A DNA stretch of 63,116 nucleotides from Blautia schinkii. GTDB taxonomy: Bacteria; Bacillota; Clostridia; Lachnospirales; Lachnospiraceae. Position 1 is the stretch's first letter. Each line of letters starts with the position of its first letter. A program made the translations under genes and the position numbers. Below the pieces are notes generated by a model, which was not told the DNA's origin, searched no databases, and worked only from the letters and a program-made list of their open reading frames with translations. Shown in pieces: positions 53,584-62,846 of the stretch. The stretch is from assembly GCF_013304825.1 (NCBI RefSeq), contig NZ_JAAWUO010000021.1, positions 1-63,116 on the forward strand. The letters are read 5' to 3'.

Positions 53584-54947
53584 AAAATAAAAAAACAGTA
53601 TATTTCTGCCAGGAATGCGGATACGAATCTGCCAAGTGGATGGGACAGTGTCCTGCATGCAAGGCATGGAATACTTTTGTGGAGGAGACAGTTTCTGCAA
53701 AGAAAGCATCCTCCGGCAGTACAAACACAACACAGAAAAAAACTGAACCCGTAATTCTGAAAGACATCAGCCTTTCTTCTGATGAACGTCAGAGCTGTGG
53801 GATCGGTGAACTGGACAGGGTGCTGGGAGGAGGAATTGTTCCTGGCTCCCTCGTTTTGGTGGGCGGAGATCCCGGTATCGGTAAATCCACCCTGCTCCTT
53901 CAGGTATGCAGGAATCTTTCAGCTCAGGGAGTATCTGTATTGTATATTTCCGGTGAGGAATCACTCAGACAGATCAAGCTCAGGGCAGACAGGCTTGGAA
54001 GTTTTAATGACAGACTCAAGCTCCTCTGTGAGACAAATCTTGAGAATATCAGAGAGATCATAGAACGGACAAAACCAGATGTTGCTGTTGTGGATTCTAT
54101 CCAGACTATGTTTCATGAAGATATTACTTCCGCACCTGGAAGTGTTTCACAGGTGAGGGAATCTACTAATGTTCTGATGCAGATTGCCAAGGGAATGGGA
54201 GTTTCCATTTTTATTGTGGGACATGTGACCAAGGAAGGAAATGTGGCAGGCCCACGTGTGCTTGAGCATATGGTGGATACAGTTCTGTATTTTGAAGGAG
54301 ACAGGCATGCTTCCTACAGGATCTTGCGTGCAGTGAAAAACCGCTTCGGGTCTACCAATGAGATCGGCGTTTTTGAGATGCAGAATACAGGTCTTGAAGA
54401 AGTAAAAAATCCTTCGGAATTTCTTCTGAACGGAAGGCCGGAGAATGCTTCCGGTTCTGTTGTTGCGTGCTCCATGGAAGGCACAAGACCGATTCTGGTG
54501 GAGATTCAGGCTCTTGTCTGCCAGAGTAATTTTGGAATCCCCAGACGTACGGCAGTTGGAACAGATTTTAACCGCGTAAATCTGCTTATGGCAGTTCTGG
54601 AGAAGAAAGCAGGTGTTCATCTTGCATCATCGGATGCATATGTGAACATTGCAGGTGGAATGAAGATGACAGAACCGGCTATTGATCTTGGTATTTGTCT
54701 GGCCATTATTTCCAGCTGCAAGGATATTGTGATCCCGGATAATGTGATGGTCTTTGGTGAGATCGGCTTAAGCGGTGAGGTACGTGCAGTCAGCATGGCC
54801 GGACAACGTGTGCAGGAAGCGAAAAAACTGGGATTTGAAACTGTGATCCTGCCGGAAGTAAACAGGGCAGCGACTGAGAGCATCAAAGGGATACGTCTGG
54901 TATACGTAGCAGGGATCCGTGATGCAATCTCATATATAATAAAATAA
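53577..54947 (+). CDS. radA: DNA repair protein RadA
   Basis: 456 residues. A C4 zinc finger (C11, C14, C25, C28), a RecA-like ATPase with GGDPGIGKSTLLLQ, the RadA-specific KNRFG motif, and a C-terminal Lon-like domain (AGGMKMTEPAIDLGICLAI). A branch-migration helicase in homologous recombination. The start lies in the previous gene's last codons. Confidence 0.96.
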   Translation: MLKNKKTVYFCQECGYESAKWMGQCPACKAWNTFVEETVSAKKASSGSTNTTQKKTEPVILKDISLSSDERQSCGIGELDRVLGGGIVPGSLVLVGGDPGIGKSTLLLQVCRNLSAQGVSVLYISGEESLRQIKLRADRLGSFNDRLKLLCETNLENIREIIERTKPDVAVVDSIQTMFHEDITSAPGSVSQVRESTNVLMQIAKGMGVSIFIVGHVTKEGNVAGPRVLEHMVDTVLYFEGDRHASYRILRAVKNRFGSTNEIGVFEMQNTGLEEVKNPSEFLLNGRPENASGSVVACSMEGTRPILVEIQALVCQSNFGIPRRTAVGTDFNRVNLLMAVLEKKAGVHLASSDAYVNIAGGMKMTEPAIDLGICLAIISSCKDIVIPDNVMVFGEIGLSGEVRAVSMAGQRVQEAKKLGFETVILPEVNRAATESIKGIRLVYVAGIRDAISYIIK

Positions 54948-54960
54948 GAGGTTGGAAAGT

Positions 54961-55971
54961 ATGAGAAAGATTTTGTCGGTTATCATTCCAGTCTATAACA
55001 TGGAAAAATATATCCGCCAGTGTCTGGAATCACTGATGATCAGAGAAATTCTGGATAAAATAGAGATTCTGGTCGTACTGGACGGATCAACAGACCGGTC
55101 AGAGGAAATCGCACTGGAGTTTTCCAAGGCACATCCGGAATCTGTCCGGGTGATCAGTAAACCTAATGGTGGTCACGGATCGGCCATTAATACAGGAATG
55201 GATAACGCAGCAGGCGAATATGTAAAAGTTCTTGACAGTGATGACTGGGTAAACAGAAAAGGCTTCATCCGGCTGGTAGAGGGACTGGAGAAATATGATA
55301 CAGATATTGTCTGGAGTAATTTTTTCTGGGTCTATGAACCAAGCGGAAAGAAAAGCATCCAGAACAGACATCCGTTCCCGGGAGTAGAATATGGCAAAAA
55401 ATATGATTTCAGGGAAATAGCGGAAAAAACATTTGTCAAGATGCATTCTATGACAGTAAAGACAGATTTGGTTCGCAGGACAGGAATGAGGATTGATGAA
55501 AACTGCTATTATGTAGACGTGGAATTTGTAATGTATCCGATTCCGGAAGTAAAGACAATCACATTTCTGGATGAATTTGTATATATGTACAGGCTGGGAC
55601 GTCAGGGACAGAGCATGACATTGGAAAAAATGCGCCAGAATCACCGTAATCATGAACGTGTCCTGAAAAGTCTGTTGAGATATTACCGGAATCTCAAAGC
55701 AAGGGATACTGACAGAGAGTATCTTATCTATCTGGAAAAAGGAATCGCCAATGTACTTAGCAGCCATTTTAAAATATATTTGAGTTTCCCTTGTTCAGCC
55801 AGAGTATGCCGCAGATTGCGCAGAATGGACGGCACGATTCGGGGCAGATATCCGGAAATCTATAATGCTGTCGAAAATAAATTCGTATGGGCTATCCGAA
55901 AGAGCGGATATCTGTTATACTATCCGGGGCATTTTATCATGAGGCTTAGGGAGAAATTGAATGAAGTATAA
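54961..55971 (+). CDS. Family 2 glycosyltransferase
   Basis: 336 residues from the ATG at 54961 (GAGG 9 nt upstream). GT-A fold: LSVIIPVYNMEKYIRQCLESL, VLDGSTDRSEE, NGGHGSAINTGMDNAAGEYVKVLDSDDWV with the DxD. The C-terminal part carries basic residues and a hydrophobic segment that could bind the membrane. First gene of a glycan operon; next gene overlaps by 11 nt. Sugar and acceptor unknown. Confidence 0.9.
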   Translation: MRKILSVIIPVYNMEKYIRQCLESLMIREILDKIEILVVLDGSTDRSEEIALEFSKAHPESVRVISKPNGGHGSAINTGMDNAAGEYVKVLDSDDWVNRKGFIRLVEGLEKYDTDIVWSNFFWVYEPSGKKSIQNRHPFPGVEYGKKYDFREIAEKTFVKMHSMTVKTDLVRRTGMRIDENCYYVDVEFVMYPIPEVKTITFLDEFVYMYRLGRQGQSMTLEKMRQNHRNHERVLKSLLRYYRNLKARDTDREYLIYLEKGIANVLSSHFKIYLSFPCSARVCRRLRRMDGTIRGRYPEIYNAVENKFVWAIRKSGYLLYYPGHFIMRLREKLNEV

Positions 55972-57610
55972 AACAATACAGACGCTGATGCTTCCGGACA
56001 GTGAAGAGGAAAATTACGGACTTTATTATCAGGGGACTGAAGGCGTCAGGCTGATCGGCGGTGAGGAGAAATCCTTATATATACCGGAAAATGGAAATGT
56101 AGAGCTTTTTACATATTTTAATGGATTTTACCCGAAGCAGTGGGCTCAGTACGCAGAATTAAACGGGCTGCATGTAAAGGTTACGGTGAGCGGAAGCTGC
56201 AGTATAAGTCTGTGCCATACAGATGGAAAGAGAACTGTTGTGAACGGTGAGGAAGAATGTCTGGCGGGAGATGAAGAGCGGACAGTGACTTTTGAAGTAC
56301 CGGATCCGCAGCACTCCAAAGTTTTCTGGATTTCTGTGAAAGGCCTGAAACAAGGTGGATATCTTAGAAATATAACAGTTCAGACAGAAGTGGAAAGACT
56401 GCAGGAAGTCAATTTGGCAGTAGTGATCTGCACCTGCCGCCGTGAAAAAGAAGTCATAGGAAATCTTGAGAGGATTTCCAGAATGGACATAAAAGAACGT
56501 CCGGAGATTTTTCTCATAGATAATGGGAATACTCTCACAGAGGATATGGTCCCGGAATGGGTACATCTTGTTCCGAACAGGAATTGCGGCGGAGCCGGCG
56601 GATTTACAAGAGGTATGATAGAAGCTTTGAAAGATCCTGCATTTACCCATGTGATCCTGATGGATGATGATATTATCCTTAATCCGGATGTTCTCAGAAA
56701 AACAGGTTATTTTCTTTCTGCTGTAAAGAAAGAATGGCAGGATGCGCCTTTGGGAGGAGCTCTTATAGAAAGGGATATTCCGTGGAAACAATTTGAGTGC
56801 GGAGCTTTCTGGAACAGAGGAAAGATCCAGGGCTGCGGACAGAATCTGGATCTTCGAAGGAAAGATTCGCTTCTGAAGAATACAAAGGTACAGAACTGGG
56901 AATACGGCGGTTGGTGGTACTGTGCCATACCGGTATCAGCTATCCGGGAAAAGGGTCTTCCGCTGCCTTTGTTTATCCACAGGGATGATATCGAGTACGG
57001 CATCCGCCTGGGAAAACTGATGACACTGAATGGCATTGGAGTATGGCATGAAGCCGTTATCAAGAAACTACCTCAGATGGGAGAATATTACGATATCCGG
57101 AATATGGCTATCGTAAATGCGATTCATTATGATGATTGGGATAGTCTCCAGTGGAAGAAATTCCTTATCAAATGGGTTGCGGGAAATCTTCTGCGGGGCA
57201 GATACTCTTATATTTATCTGAATATCTGTGCTATGATGGATTTCCTGAAAGGTGAAAAATGGCTGGAAAAAACAGATGGAGTAGAGATCCACGCAAAAGT
57301 AGCTGCAAGAGTTCCTAAACTGCAAAAAACGGGTCACACGGAAAAAAATGTGTTTTATACAACTCCGGATGTCAGTGTATACACTGCAGCCAAAAAGAAA
57401 CATATCGTTTATGAAGATTCCGCAGGATTTTGCCTGAAGGCAGATAAGAACCTGCCGGAAACAATACGTCTGAGCATATATTTATTACTGGCATTGAGGA
57501 AAACAGACAGGTATTTTGAAAAATCCAGGGAGAGCTACAGAAGGAACTGGAAGAAACTGATAACAGAAGAATTCTGGAATAAATATTTGGAGATTGATAA
57601 GAATGAGTAA
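55961..57610 (+). CDS. GlfT2-like galactofuranosyltransferase, copy 1
   Basis: 549 residues. An N-terminal ~140-residue beta-sandwich domain precedes a GT-A domain with ICTCRRE, the Gal-f type NRNCGGAGGFTRGM, metal site D235-D-D in LMDDDIIL, GGWWYCAIP and a C-terminal FIHRDDIEYGIRL, then a helical C-terminus. This is the layout of GlfT2, which polymerises galactofuranose from UDP-Galf. No UDP-galactopyranose mutase is in the window, so Galf as donor is inferred. Ends in the motif FWNKYLEID, also found at the end of copy 2. Confidence 0.85.
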   Translation: MKYKTIQTLMLPDSEEENYGLYYQGTEGVRLIGGEEKSLYIPENGNVELFTYFNGFYPKQWAQYAELNGLHVKVTVSGSCSISLCHTDGKRTVVNGEEECLAGDEERTVTFEVPDPQHSKVFWISVKGLKQGGYLRNITVQTEVERLQEVNLAVVICTCRREKEVIGNLERISRMDIKERPEIFLIDNGNTLTEDMVPEWVHLVPNRNCGGAGGFTRGMIEALKDPAFTHVILMDDDIILNPDVLRKTGYFLSAVKKEWQDAPLGGALIERDIPWKQFECGAFWNRGKIQGCGQNLDLRRKDSLLKNTKVQNWEYGGWWYCAIPVSAIREKGLPLPLFIHRDDIEYGIRLGKLMTLNGIGVWHEAVIKKLPQMGEYYDIRNMAIVNAIHYDDWDSLQWKKFLIKWVAGNLLRGRYSYIYLNICAMMDFLKGEKWLEKTDGVEIHAKVAARVPKLQKTGHTEKNVFYTTPDVSVYTAAKKKHIVYEDSAGFCLKADKNLPETIRLSIYLLLALRKTDRYFEKSRESYRRNWKKLITEEFWNKYLEIDKNE

Positions 57611-59423
57611 AAATTACAAACTGCAGAATATCCTGTTCTGCGACAATGACAGGCTGGAAGCATACTGGGAGATGTTTTTCAAAAGCAGCCGCCCGGTGTA
57701 TGACAGAGAAAAGAAAAACATCGTTTTAGGTGCGGGACAGGTAATTGATTTCTGTACTTACTTTAACTCTATTTCACTTCTGAAATGGAAAACCTACACA
57801 TACGCAGAGAAGCTGATTCTGAAACTGCGTGTAAAAGGTGAGATGGAGATCCTTCTTACAGGCTATGAGAAGAAAGATACACAGTACATCCGTAAAGTTC
57901 TCCGCAGAGCAAAGGTTTCCGCAGCTGAGGAGCAGGAGATCAGTCTTGAATATCCGGAAAATGATCTGATGGTTGCCGGCTTCGAGATCCATACACTCGG
58001 TGTATGTGTGATCTATGGAGGCGAGTATGCTACAGAGGTTGAGGAAGATCAGATGCGTCATGTATCTCTTCATCTTTGTACAACAACATTCAAAAAAGAA
58101 GATTATATCCTTCCGAACATTCAGCTTCTGAAAGATACTGTACTTGCCGGTAATGATAGTATTGCAGAAAATCTGTGGATCCATGTGGTAGATAATGGAC
58201 GGACACTTCCGGCAGAAGAGATCCAGACAGAGCATGTAATGGTACATCCGAACCTTAATGTAGGTGGTGCCGGCGGATTTACAAGAGGTATGCTGGAAGC
58301 TATGGATCATAAAGAAAAACCGACCCATGTTCTTCTGATGGATGATGATGTTATGATTCTTCCGGAGAGCCTTATCCGTACCTATAATCTTCTGAAGATC
58401 GTTCGTCCGGAATATGAGCATCATTTTATCAGTGGCGCAATGCTTTTCTATGAAGAGATGAATTTCCTGTATGAAGATGTAGGATTTATGGATCATGAGG
58501 GAACTTACGGTCCACTGAAAGACAGAGTAGATACCAGAAAGATTGAAGATGTGCTTCGTTGCGAGGAGATCATTCATGAACCAAAGAACGCATATGCGGG
58601 ATGGTGGTATTGCTGTATTCCGGCAGAATTTGTGCGCAAAGATAATCTGCCGCTTCCGGTATTTGTTCGTGGTGATGATGTTGAATACAGTCTCCGTAAT
58701 AAAGCGAAATTTATTACTCTTAGCGGTATCTGTATCTGGCATATGGGATTTACGAATAAGTTTAACGGAGCAATGGAATTTTATCAGGTACACAGAAATA
58801 CTCTGATGCTTCAGGCTGCCAGTGGAGTATGCCAGAATGCAGACATTATGACACGTATCCGCAAGCTGATCCGCGTAAATCTCCTGCGTTTTAATTATGA
58901 TGGTGCAGAGCTTCTTCTTGATGCAGTTGAAGACTATATGAAGGGCTATAAATTCTTCATGAAGAATCAGGGTGAAAAACTTCTCAAAGAGAAATCCCAG
59001 AAGAATGAGCAGATGGAGCCGCTTTCCAATTTCCCGGAGGCACCGACAAAGGTATTCAGCGTTTATGCACCGGATCTTCCGCGTAAACCATGGGAAACCT
59101 TCCTGTATAGAATTACTTATAACGGACATTTCTGGCCGGAGAAGCTTCTGAAAAAAGAAACAGTTCCGGTTGCCTATGACTGGTATTATTCACCACACAG
59201 ATACTTCTTCAGAAGAAGACTTCTTGCAGTAAACCCACACCTGAAGATGGGTGCATACAGAGAAATGGACAAGAAGAGATTTTTCGAGCTGTTCAGCAGA
59301 GAACGTAAACTTTTCAGCCGTTACAATAAGATTCACGTTCGTCTGGAAAAAGAATACAGAAACCACAGAAAAGAGTTCACTTCAGAAAGTTTCTGGAGAA
59401 AATATTTGGAGATAGATAAATGA
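57603..59423 (+). CDS. GlfT2-like galactofuranosyltransferase, copy 2
   Basis: 606 residues from the ATG at 57603, overlapping copy 1 by 8 nt. Same domains: beta-sandwich, then NLNVGGAGGFTRGM, D247-D-D in LLMDDDVMIL, YAGWWYCCIP, FVRGDDVEYSLRN and a longer C-terminal part ending FWRKYLEIDK. The two copies probably act in sequence on one chain, as alternating linkages are known for GlfT1/GlfT2. Overlaps the fusion gene by 4 nt. Confidence 0.85.
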   Translation: MSKNYKLQNILFCDNDRLEAYWEMFFKSSRPVYDREKKNIVLGAGQVIDFCTYFNSISLLKWKTYTYAEKLILKLRVKGEMEILLTGYEKKDTQYIRKVLRRAKVSAAEEQEISLEYPENDLMVAGFEIHTLGVCVIYGGEYATEVEEDQMRHVSLHLCTTTFKKEDYILPNIQLLKDTVLAGNDSIAENLWIHVVDNGRTLPAEEIQTEHVMVHPNLNVGGAGGFTRGMLEAMDHKEKPTHVLLMDDDVMILPESLIRTYNLLKIVRPEYEHHFISGAMLFYEEMNFLYEDVGFMDHEGTYGPLKDRVDTRKIEDVLRCEEIIHEPKNAYAGWWYCCIPAEFVRKDNLPLPVFVRGDDVEYSLRNKAKFITLSGICIWHMGFTNKFNGAMEFYQVHRNTLMLQAASGVCQNADIMTRIRKLIRVNLLRFNYDGAELLLDAVEDYMKGYKFFMKNQGEKLLKEKSQKNEQMEPLSNFPEAPTKVFSVYAPDLPRKPWETFLYRITYNGHFWPEKLLKKETVPVAYDWYYSPHRYFFRRRLLAVNPHLKMGAYREMDKKRFFELFSRERKLFSRYNKIHVRLEKEYRNHRKEFTSESFWRKYLEIDK

Positions 59424-61777
59424 GTGTAAAACATATAGGGGATTTAAAGAAAACAGAGTGTTACGGCTGCAGTGCCTGTGTTTACAGCTGCCCGTTTGGG
59501 GCAATCACAATGGAAAGGGATAGCGAAGGCTTTCGCTATCCTGTTGTAGACGAAGAGAAATGTACAGGCTGCGGAAAATGCAGAAAGATCTGTCCATCCA
59601 TCTGTCCAAAAGACATGAGCAATGCACCGGAGCCGGAGAGCTATGCGGTCTGGGCGGATGACAAGCTGCGAATGGATAGTACTTCTGGCGGTGCTTTTAC
59701 CTTAATCGCAAGAAACATCCTTGCGCAGGGCGGTGTTGTCTGCGGTGTTGTTATGGACGAGAAGTTTCATATTTTCCATACGATTGCCACAAATGAAAAA
59801 GAAATTGAGCCAATGAGAAGATCTAAATATGTGGAGAGTGATCTTGGAGATATGTTCCCGCGTATTAAAGAACTTCTTGAGAAAGGTACAAAAGTCCTTT
59901 TTACAGGTACTCCATGTCAGGTTGCCGGTTTAAAAGCATACCTGGGAAATAAAAGAGAGGGACTGATTGCAGTAGATCTTATGTGTCATGGTGGCACATC
60001 TCCTAAGGTTTTTGAAAGATATCTGGATGAAACTTTTGGAAGAGAAAATGTAAAAAGATTTTATTTCCGTACTAAATATTATGGATATAATGGAACTACC
60101 TGTGCGGTTGTCTTGAAGGATGGACAGACATATATGGGATCAGGAGAACTGGATCCGTTTGTGAAAGGATCTTACAGAAGCCTGTTTCTCAGAAAAAGCT
60201 GTGAAGACTGTAAATTTGCGTCTATGCCTCGCCAGGGAGATATTACGATTGGCGATTGTTGGGGAATTGCTAAATACAAAGCTGAATTAAGTGATGGAAG
60301 AGGAACTTCTCTGATTCTTGTAAATAATGAAAAGGGACGCAAGATTGTAGAAGAAATCAGTGCAAATACACAGGTTTTTGAGAAAGTACCGTTAGAAGCA
60401 GTTACCTGGAAAAATCGTTTCAAAGAGCATATGCAGGCACATTCTCAGCGCGACCGTTTCTTTGAAATGTTAAACTATACAAGTATGCATAAAGCGGTTA
60501 AATACTGTATGGAAAACCGTTATGATGTTGGTGTTCTGGGAGTATGGTTTGGCTGTAATTATGGAAGTATTGCGACTTATTATGGTTTGATGAAACAGTT
60601 GCAGGGACTGGGCCTTTCTGTTCTTATGATCGATAAACCAGGTTTTGTAGGGACAGACAGGGAAGTTGCCGAAGAAAATCATAGTCGTGTTTTTGCAAAT
60701 ACTCATTTTCATGTAAGCAAACGCTATAAATTAAATGAATTGCGTATCTTGAATCATATTTGTGATTCCTTTGTTATTGGTTCTGACCAGGTATGGAATC
60801 ATGGTATTGCAAGAAACTTTGGAAGAAGTTTTCTTATGGATTTTGTACGTGATGAAAAGAAGAAAGTTGCAGTTGCAGCATCTTTTGGACATGATCGTGA
60901 TTTTCGTTCAAATAGGGAACGTATTATTGCAAGTGAGTACTTTAAGCGATTTGATGCAATTTCTGTACGAGAGGAATCTGCTGTTGGTATTATGAAGAGA
61001 GTATTTGGGGTGGATGCTACCCGTGTTCTGGATCCGGTATTTTCTACAGACAGACAGGTGTATGATGATATTGCAGCAGAATCTACACGTAATGAAACAG
61101 AACCATATATGCTTACCTATATTCTGGATCCGACACCTGAAAAGAAAGAGGTAATTCGTCATCTTTCTGAAAAGCTGGGACTTAGAACTATTCATATTCT
61201 GGATGGCACGCCATGGAATTATGAGTCTAATAAAGAAAAGCTGGGAATGGATACAATTCTTGAGAATGTTACTTTTCAGGATTGGGTTTACTATTTTAAA
61301 AACAGCAGTTATGTTCTTACAGATTCCTGTCATGGAATGAGCTTTGCGATTATTTACCATAAGCCATTTGCTGGAATTGGAAATGCACACAGGGGTATGA
61401 CCAGATTTGCTTCTCTTACAAAACTTTTCCATGTTGAGGATCGTTTTGTAACTAATCCTCTTGATATTATCAAAAATGATCACTTCCTTGAACCAATGGA
61501 CTATACTCAGGTAGAGGAGATCATGGAAAAAGAAAAAGCATTTTTCCAGGATTGGCTAAAGAACGCTATGTTCTCTGAGAAGACAGTTAAGACATACCAG
61601 GCTTATCCTGCCAAAATAGAAACTACAGAGGCAGCAGATATTCACGTCAAGATAAATGAGCCGATTCAGGTTAAGCAGACTTTCCTGCGCAGAGTTTATT
61701 ATCATTTGCCTGTGAAAGTACAAAATAAAGTGAAACCTATTGTTAAGAATTATTTTAAGAAAAAAGCTCAACAGTAA
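59420..61777 (+). CDS. Fusion of FrhB-type iron-sulfur flavoprotein and polysaccharide pyruvyltransferase
   Basis: 785 residues. Two [4Fe-4S] ferredoxin sites (C14, C17, C20, C24 and C48, C51, C54, C58), then a coenzyme F420 hydrogenase beta subunit-like domain (to ~360; FTGTPCQVAGLKAYLG, IGDCWGIAKY). From about residue 368 (YDVGVLGVWFGCNYGSIATYYGL) the protein is a WcaK/CsaB-type pyruvyltransferase with IGSDQVWN and LTDSCHGMSFAIIYHKPF. The second half would add ketal-linked pyruvate to a sugar; the first would move electrons to or from an unknown partner. Both domains are known neighbours in capsule loci. Confidence 0.88.
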   Translation: MSVKHIGDLKKTECYGCSACVYSCPFGAITMERDSEGFRYPVVDEEKCTGCGKCRKICPSICPKDMSNAPEPESYAVWADDKLRMDSTSGGAFTLIARNILAQGGVVCGVVMDEKFHIFHTIATNEKEIEPMRRSKYVESDLGDMFPRIKELLEKGTKVLFTGTPCQVAGLKAYLGNKREGLIAVDLMCHGGTSPKVFERYLDETFGRENVKRFYFRTKYYGYNGTTCAVVLKDGQTYMGSGELDPFVKGSYRSLFLRKSCEDCKFASMPRQGDITIGDCWGIAKYKAELSDGRGTSLILVNNEKGRKIVEEISANTQVFEKVPLEAVTWKNRFKEHMQAHSQRDRFFEMLNYTSMHKAVKYCMENRYDVGVLGVWFGCNYGSIATYYGLMKQLQGLGLSVLMIDKPGFVGTDREVAEENHSRVFANTHFHVSKRYKLNELRILNHICDSFVIGSDQVWNHGIARNFGRSFLMDFVRDEKKKVAVAASFGHDRDFRSNRERIIASEYFKRFDAISVREESAVGIMKRVFGVDATRVLDPVFSTDRQVYDDIAAESTRNETEPYMLTYILDPTPEKKEVIRHLSEKLGLRTIHILDGTPWNYESNKEKLGMDTILENVTFQDWVYYFKNSSYVLTDSCHGMSFAIIYHKPFAGIGNAHRGMTRFASLTKLFHVEDRFVTNPLDIIKNDHFLEPMDYTQVEEIMEKEKAFFQDWLKNAMFSEKTVKTYQAYPAKIETTEAADIHVKINEPIQVKQTFLRRVYYHLPVKVQNKVKPIVKNYFKKKAQQ

Positions 61778-61824
61778 TTAAGTTAGCTTATGTGAGAATC
61801 TTCTTTAGATGGATATTAATTATG

Positions 61825-61854
61825 CAGCCGCTGTACTTTTGGGTATAGCGGCTG
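61825..61854 (+). terminator. Hairpin after the glycan operon
   Basis: CAGCCGCT (61825-61832) and AGCGGCTG (61847-61854). It lacks a T-run, so termination is plausible but weak. Confidence 0.5.
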
Positions 61855-61884
61855 TATATGGTGAGAAAGGAGTATGAAACAGTT

Positions 61885-62118
61885 ATGGGTATTGGTAATA
61901 TCGGAAACATGATGAAAGTTATGAATGCATGGAATACATTTAAAAAGAACCATCCTAAGTTTCCTGCATTTTGCAGTGCAGTGTCAAGGCGTGGGCTTCG
62001 TGAGGGCAGTATCCTGGAAGTGACTTATATAAGCCCTGAAGGGGAGAAGCTGACAACGAATATAAAGGTGCGGCAGAGTGATATAGAGCTGCTTAGGGAG
62101 CTTTCTGGGGGGAATTGA
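61885..62118 (+). CDS. Small hypothetical protein
   Basis: 77 residues from the ATG at 61885 (MGIGNIGNMMKVMNAWNTF); AAAGGAG at 61865-61871 is 13 nt away. The earlier ATG at 61858 has no site. It reads NHPKFPAFCSAVSRRGLREG and ends in a beta strand pair, common in short Lachnospiraceae proteins near glycan loci. No motif; function unknown. Strong terminator follows. Confidence 0.65.
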   Translation: MGIGNIGNMMKVMNAWNTFKKNHPKFPAFCSAVSRRGLREGSILEVTYISPEGEKLTTNIKVRQSDIELLRELSGGN

Positions 62119-62134
62119 GTGTGGTTTATGGAAG

Positions 62135-62162
62135 GACGTCGCTTTTTTGTGGCGTCTTTTTT
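62135..62162 (+). terminator. Terminator before the rRNA region
   Basis: GACGTCGC / GTGGCGTC (two G-T pairs) with T loop, followed by TTTTTTGTTTT. Confidence 0.75.
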
Positions 62163-62169
62163 GTTTTAA

Positions 62170-62345
62170 CGAATGTACCCCAGCTCCACGGCTGGTAGTC
62201 AATTCGGTGAAGGACGGATGCGGACGCGATTGCGCCCTGTCCTGGGTTGTGGGAAGTAGTGTGTGGGTGAAGCGGTATTGGTATGACGATGCGGTTAGAA
62301 TAGTGTGACGTGCGTAGCCAGTGGCCTCTCCATACCAATGGAAAT
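62170..62345. other. GC-rich non-coding stretch with inverted repeat
   Basis: Markedly GC-richer than the sequence on both sides. ATTGGTATG (62277-62285) and CATACCAAT (62331-62339) form a 9-bp dyad around 45 nt. Minus-strand open frames here lack ribosome-binding sites and look like artefacts. Confidence 0.45.
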
Positions 62346-62397
62346 TAACACATTTATCCAAACAAACAAAATAATCAAAAAAATTTGAATTTTATGG

Positions 62398-62426
62398 TTG
62401 ACAAGCATAACTCCCAGTGGTATTAT
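62398..62426 (+). promoter_or_regulatory. rRNA promoter P1
   Basis: TTGACA (62398-62403), 17-bp spacer, TATTAT (62421-62426). The first of three tandem promoters upstream of 16S. Confidence 0.75.
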
Positions 62427-62500
62427 AACTGAGCTGTCGCAAATAATTGTTTTTGAAAAACAAACAATTAAAAAGAATTTCAGAAAAATGAAATTGACAG

Positions 62501-62529
62501 TTGACAAAAGACAGAAGATATGATAAAGT
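62501..62529 (+). promoter_or_regulatory. rRNA promoter P2
   Basis: TTGACA (62501-62506), 17-bp spacer, TAAAGT (62524-62529). Another TTGACA lies at 62494-62499. Confidence 0.72.
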
Positions 62530-62599
62530 ATCCAAGTCGCCAACAAAGCGGCAACAAAATCTTAACTCAAAAATGTTTGAAAAAAACTTAAAAAAGTGC

Positions 62600-62628
62600 T
62601 TGACAAACAAAAAGAGATGAGATAAAAT
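62600..62628 (+). promoter_or_regulatory. rRNA promoter P3
   Basis: TTGACA (62600-62605), 17-bp spacer, TAAAAT (62623-62628), followed by the pre-16S leader (62640-62846). Confidence 0.82.
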
Positions 62629-62846
62629 AAACGAGCTGTCTGAGAGACAGACACAACAAACCTTGATAACTAAACAGTGAAACACATACGATTCTCGAAA
62701 ATTTCTTTACATTTAAAGAACGGTTCGGGTGAATGCGAAAGCATGAACCTGCTCCGATGAGCGGAAGCGAGTCGGAGTTACGACCTATTTAGCAGTAAAA
62801 ACGAGAGATAGCCAAACGGTTGTCTTGAGTAAATGAATCAAACATT

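Noticed and set aside
61984..62546. Minus-strand open frames of 70-125 codons over the rRNA upstream region
   Set aside because: They overlap terminator and rRNA promoters, lack ribosome-binding sites and have unlikely composition; similar ghost frames are common beside rRNA operons.
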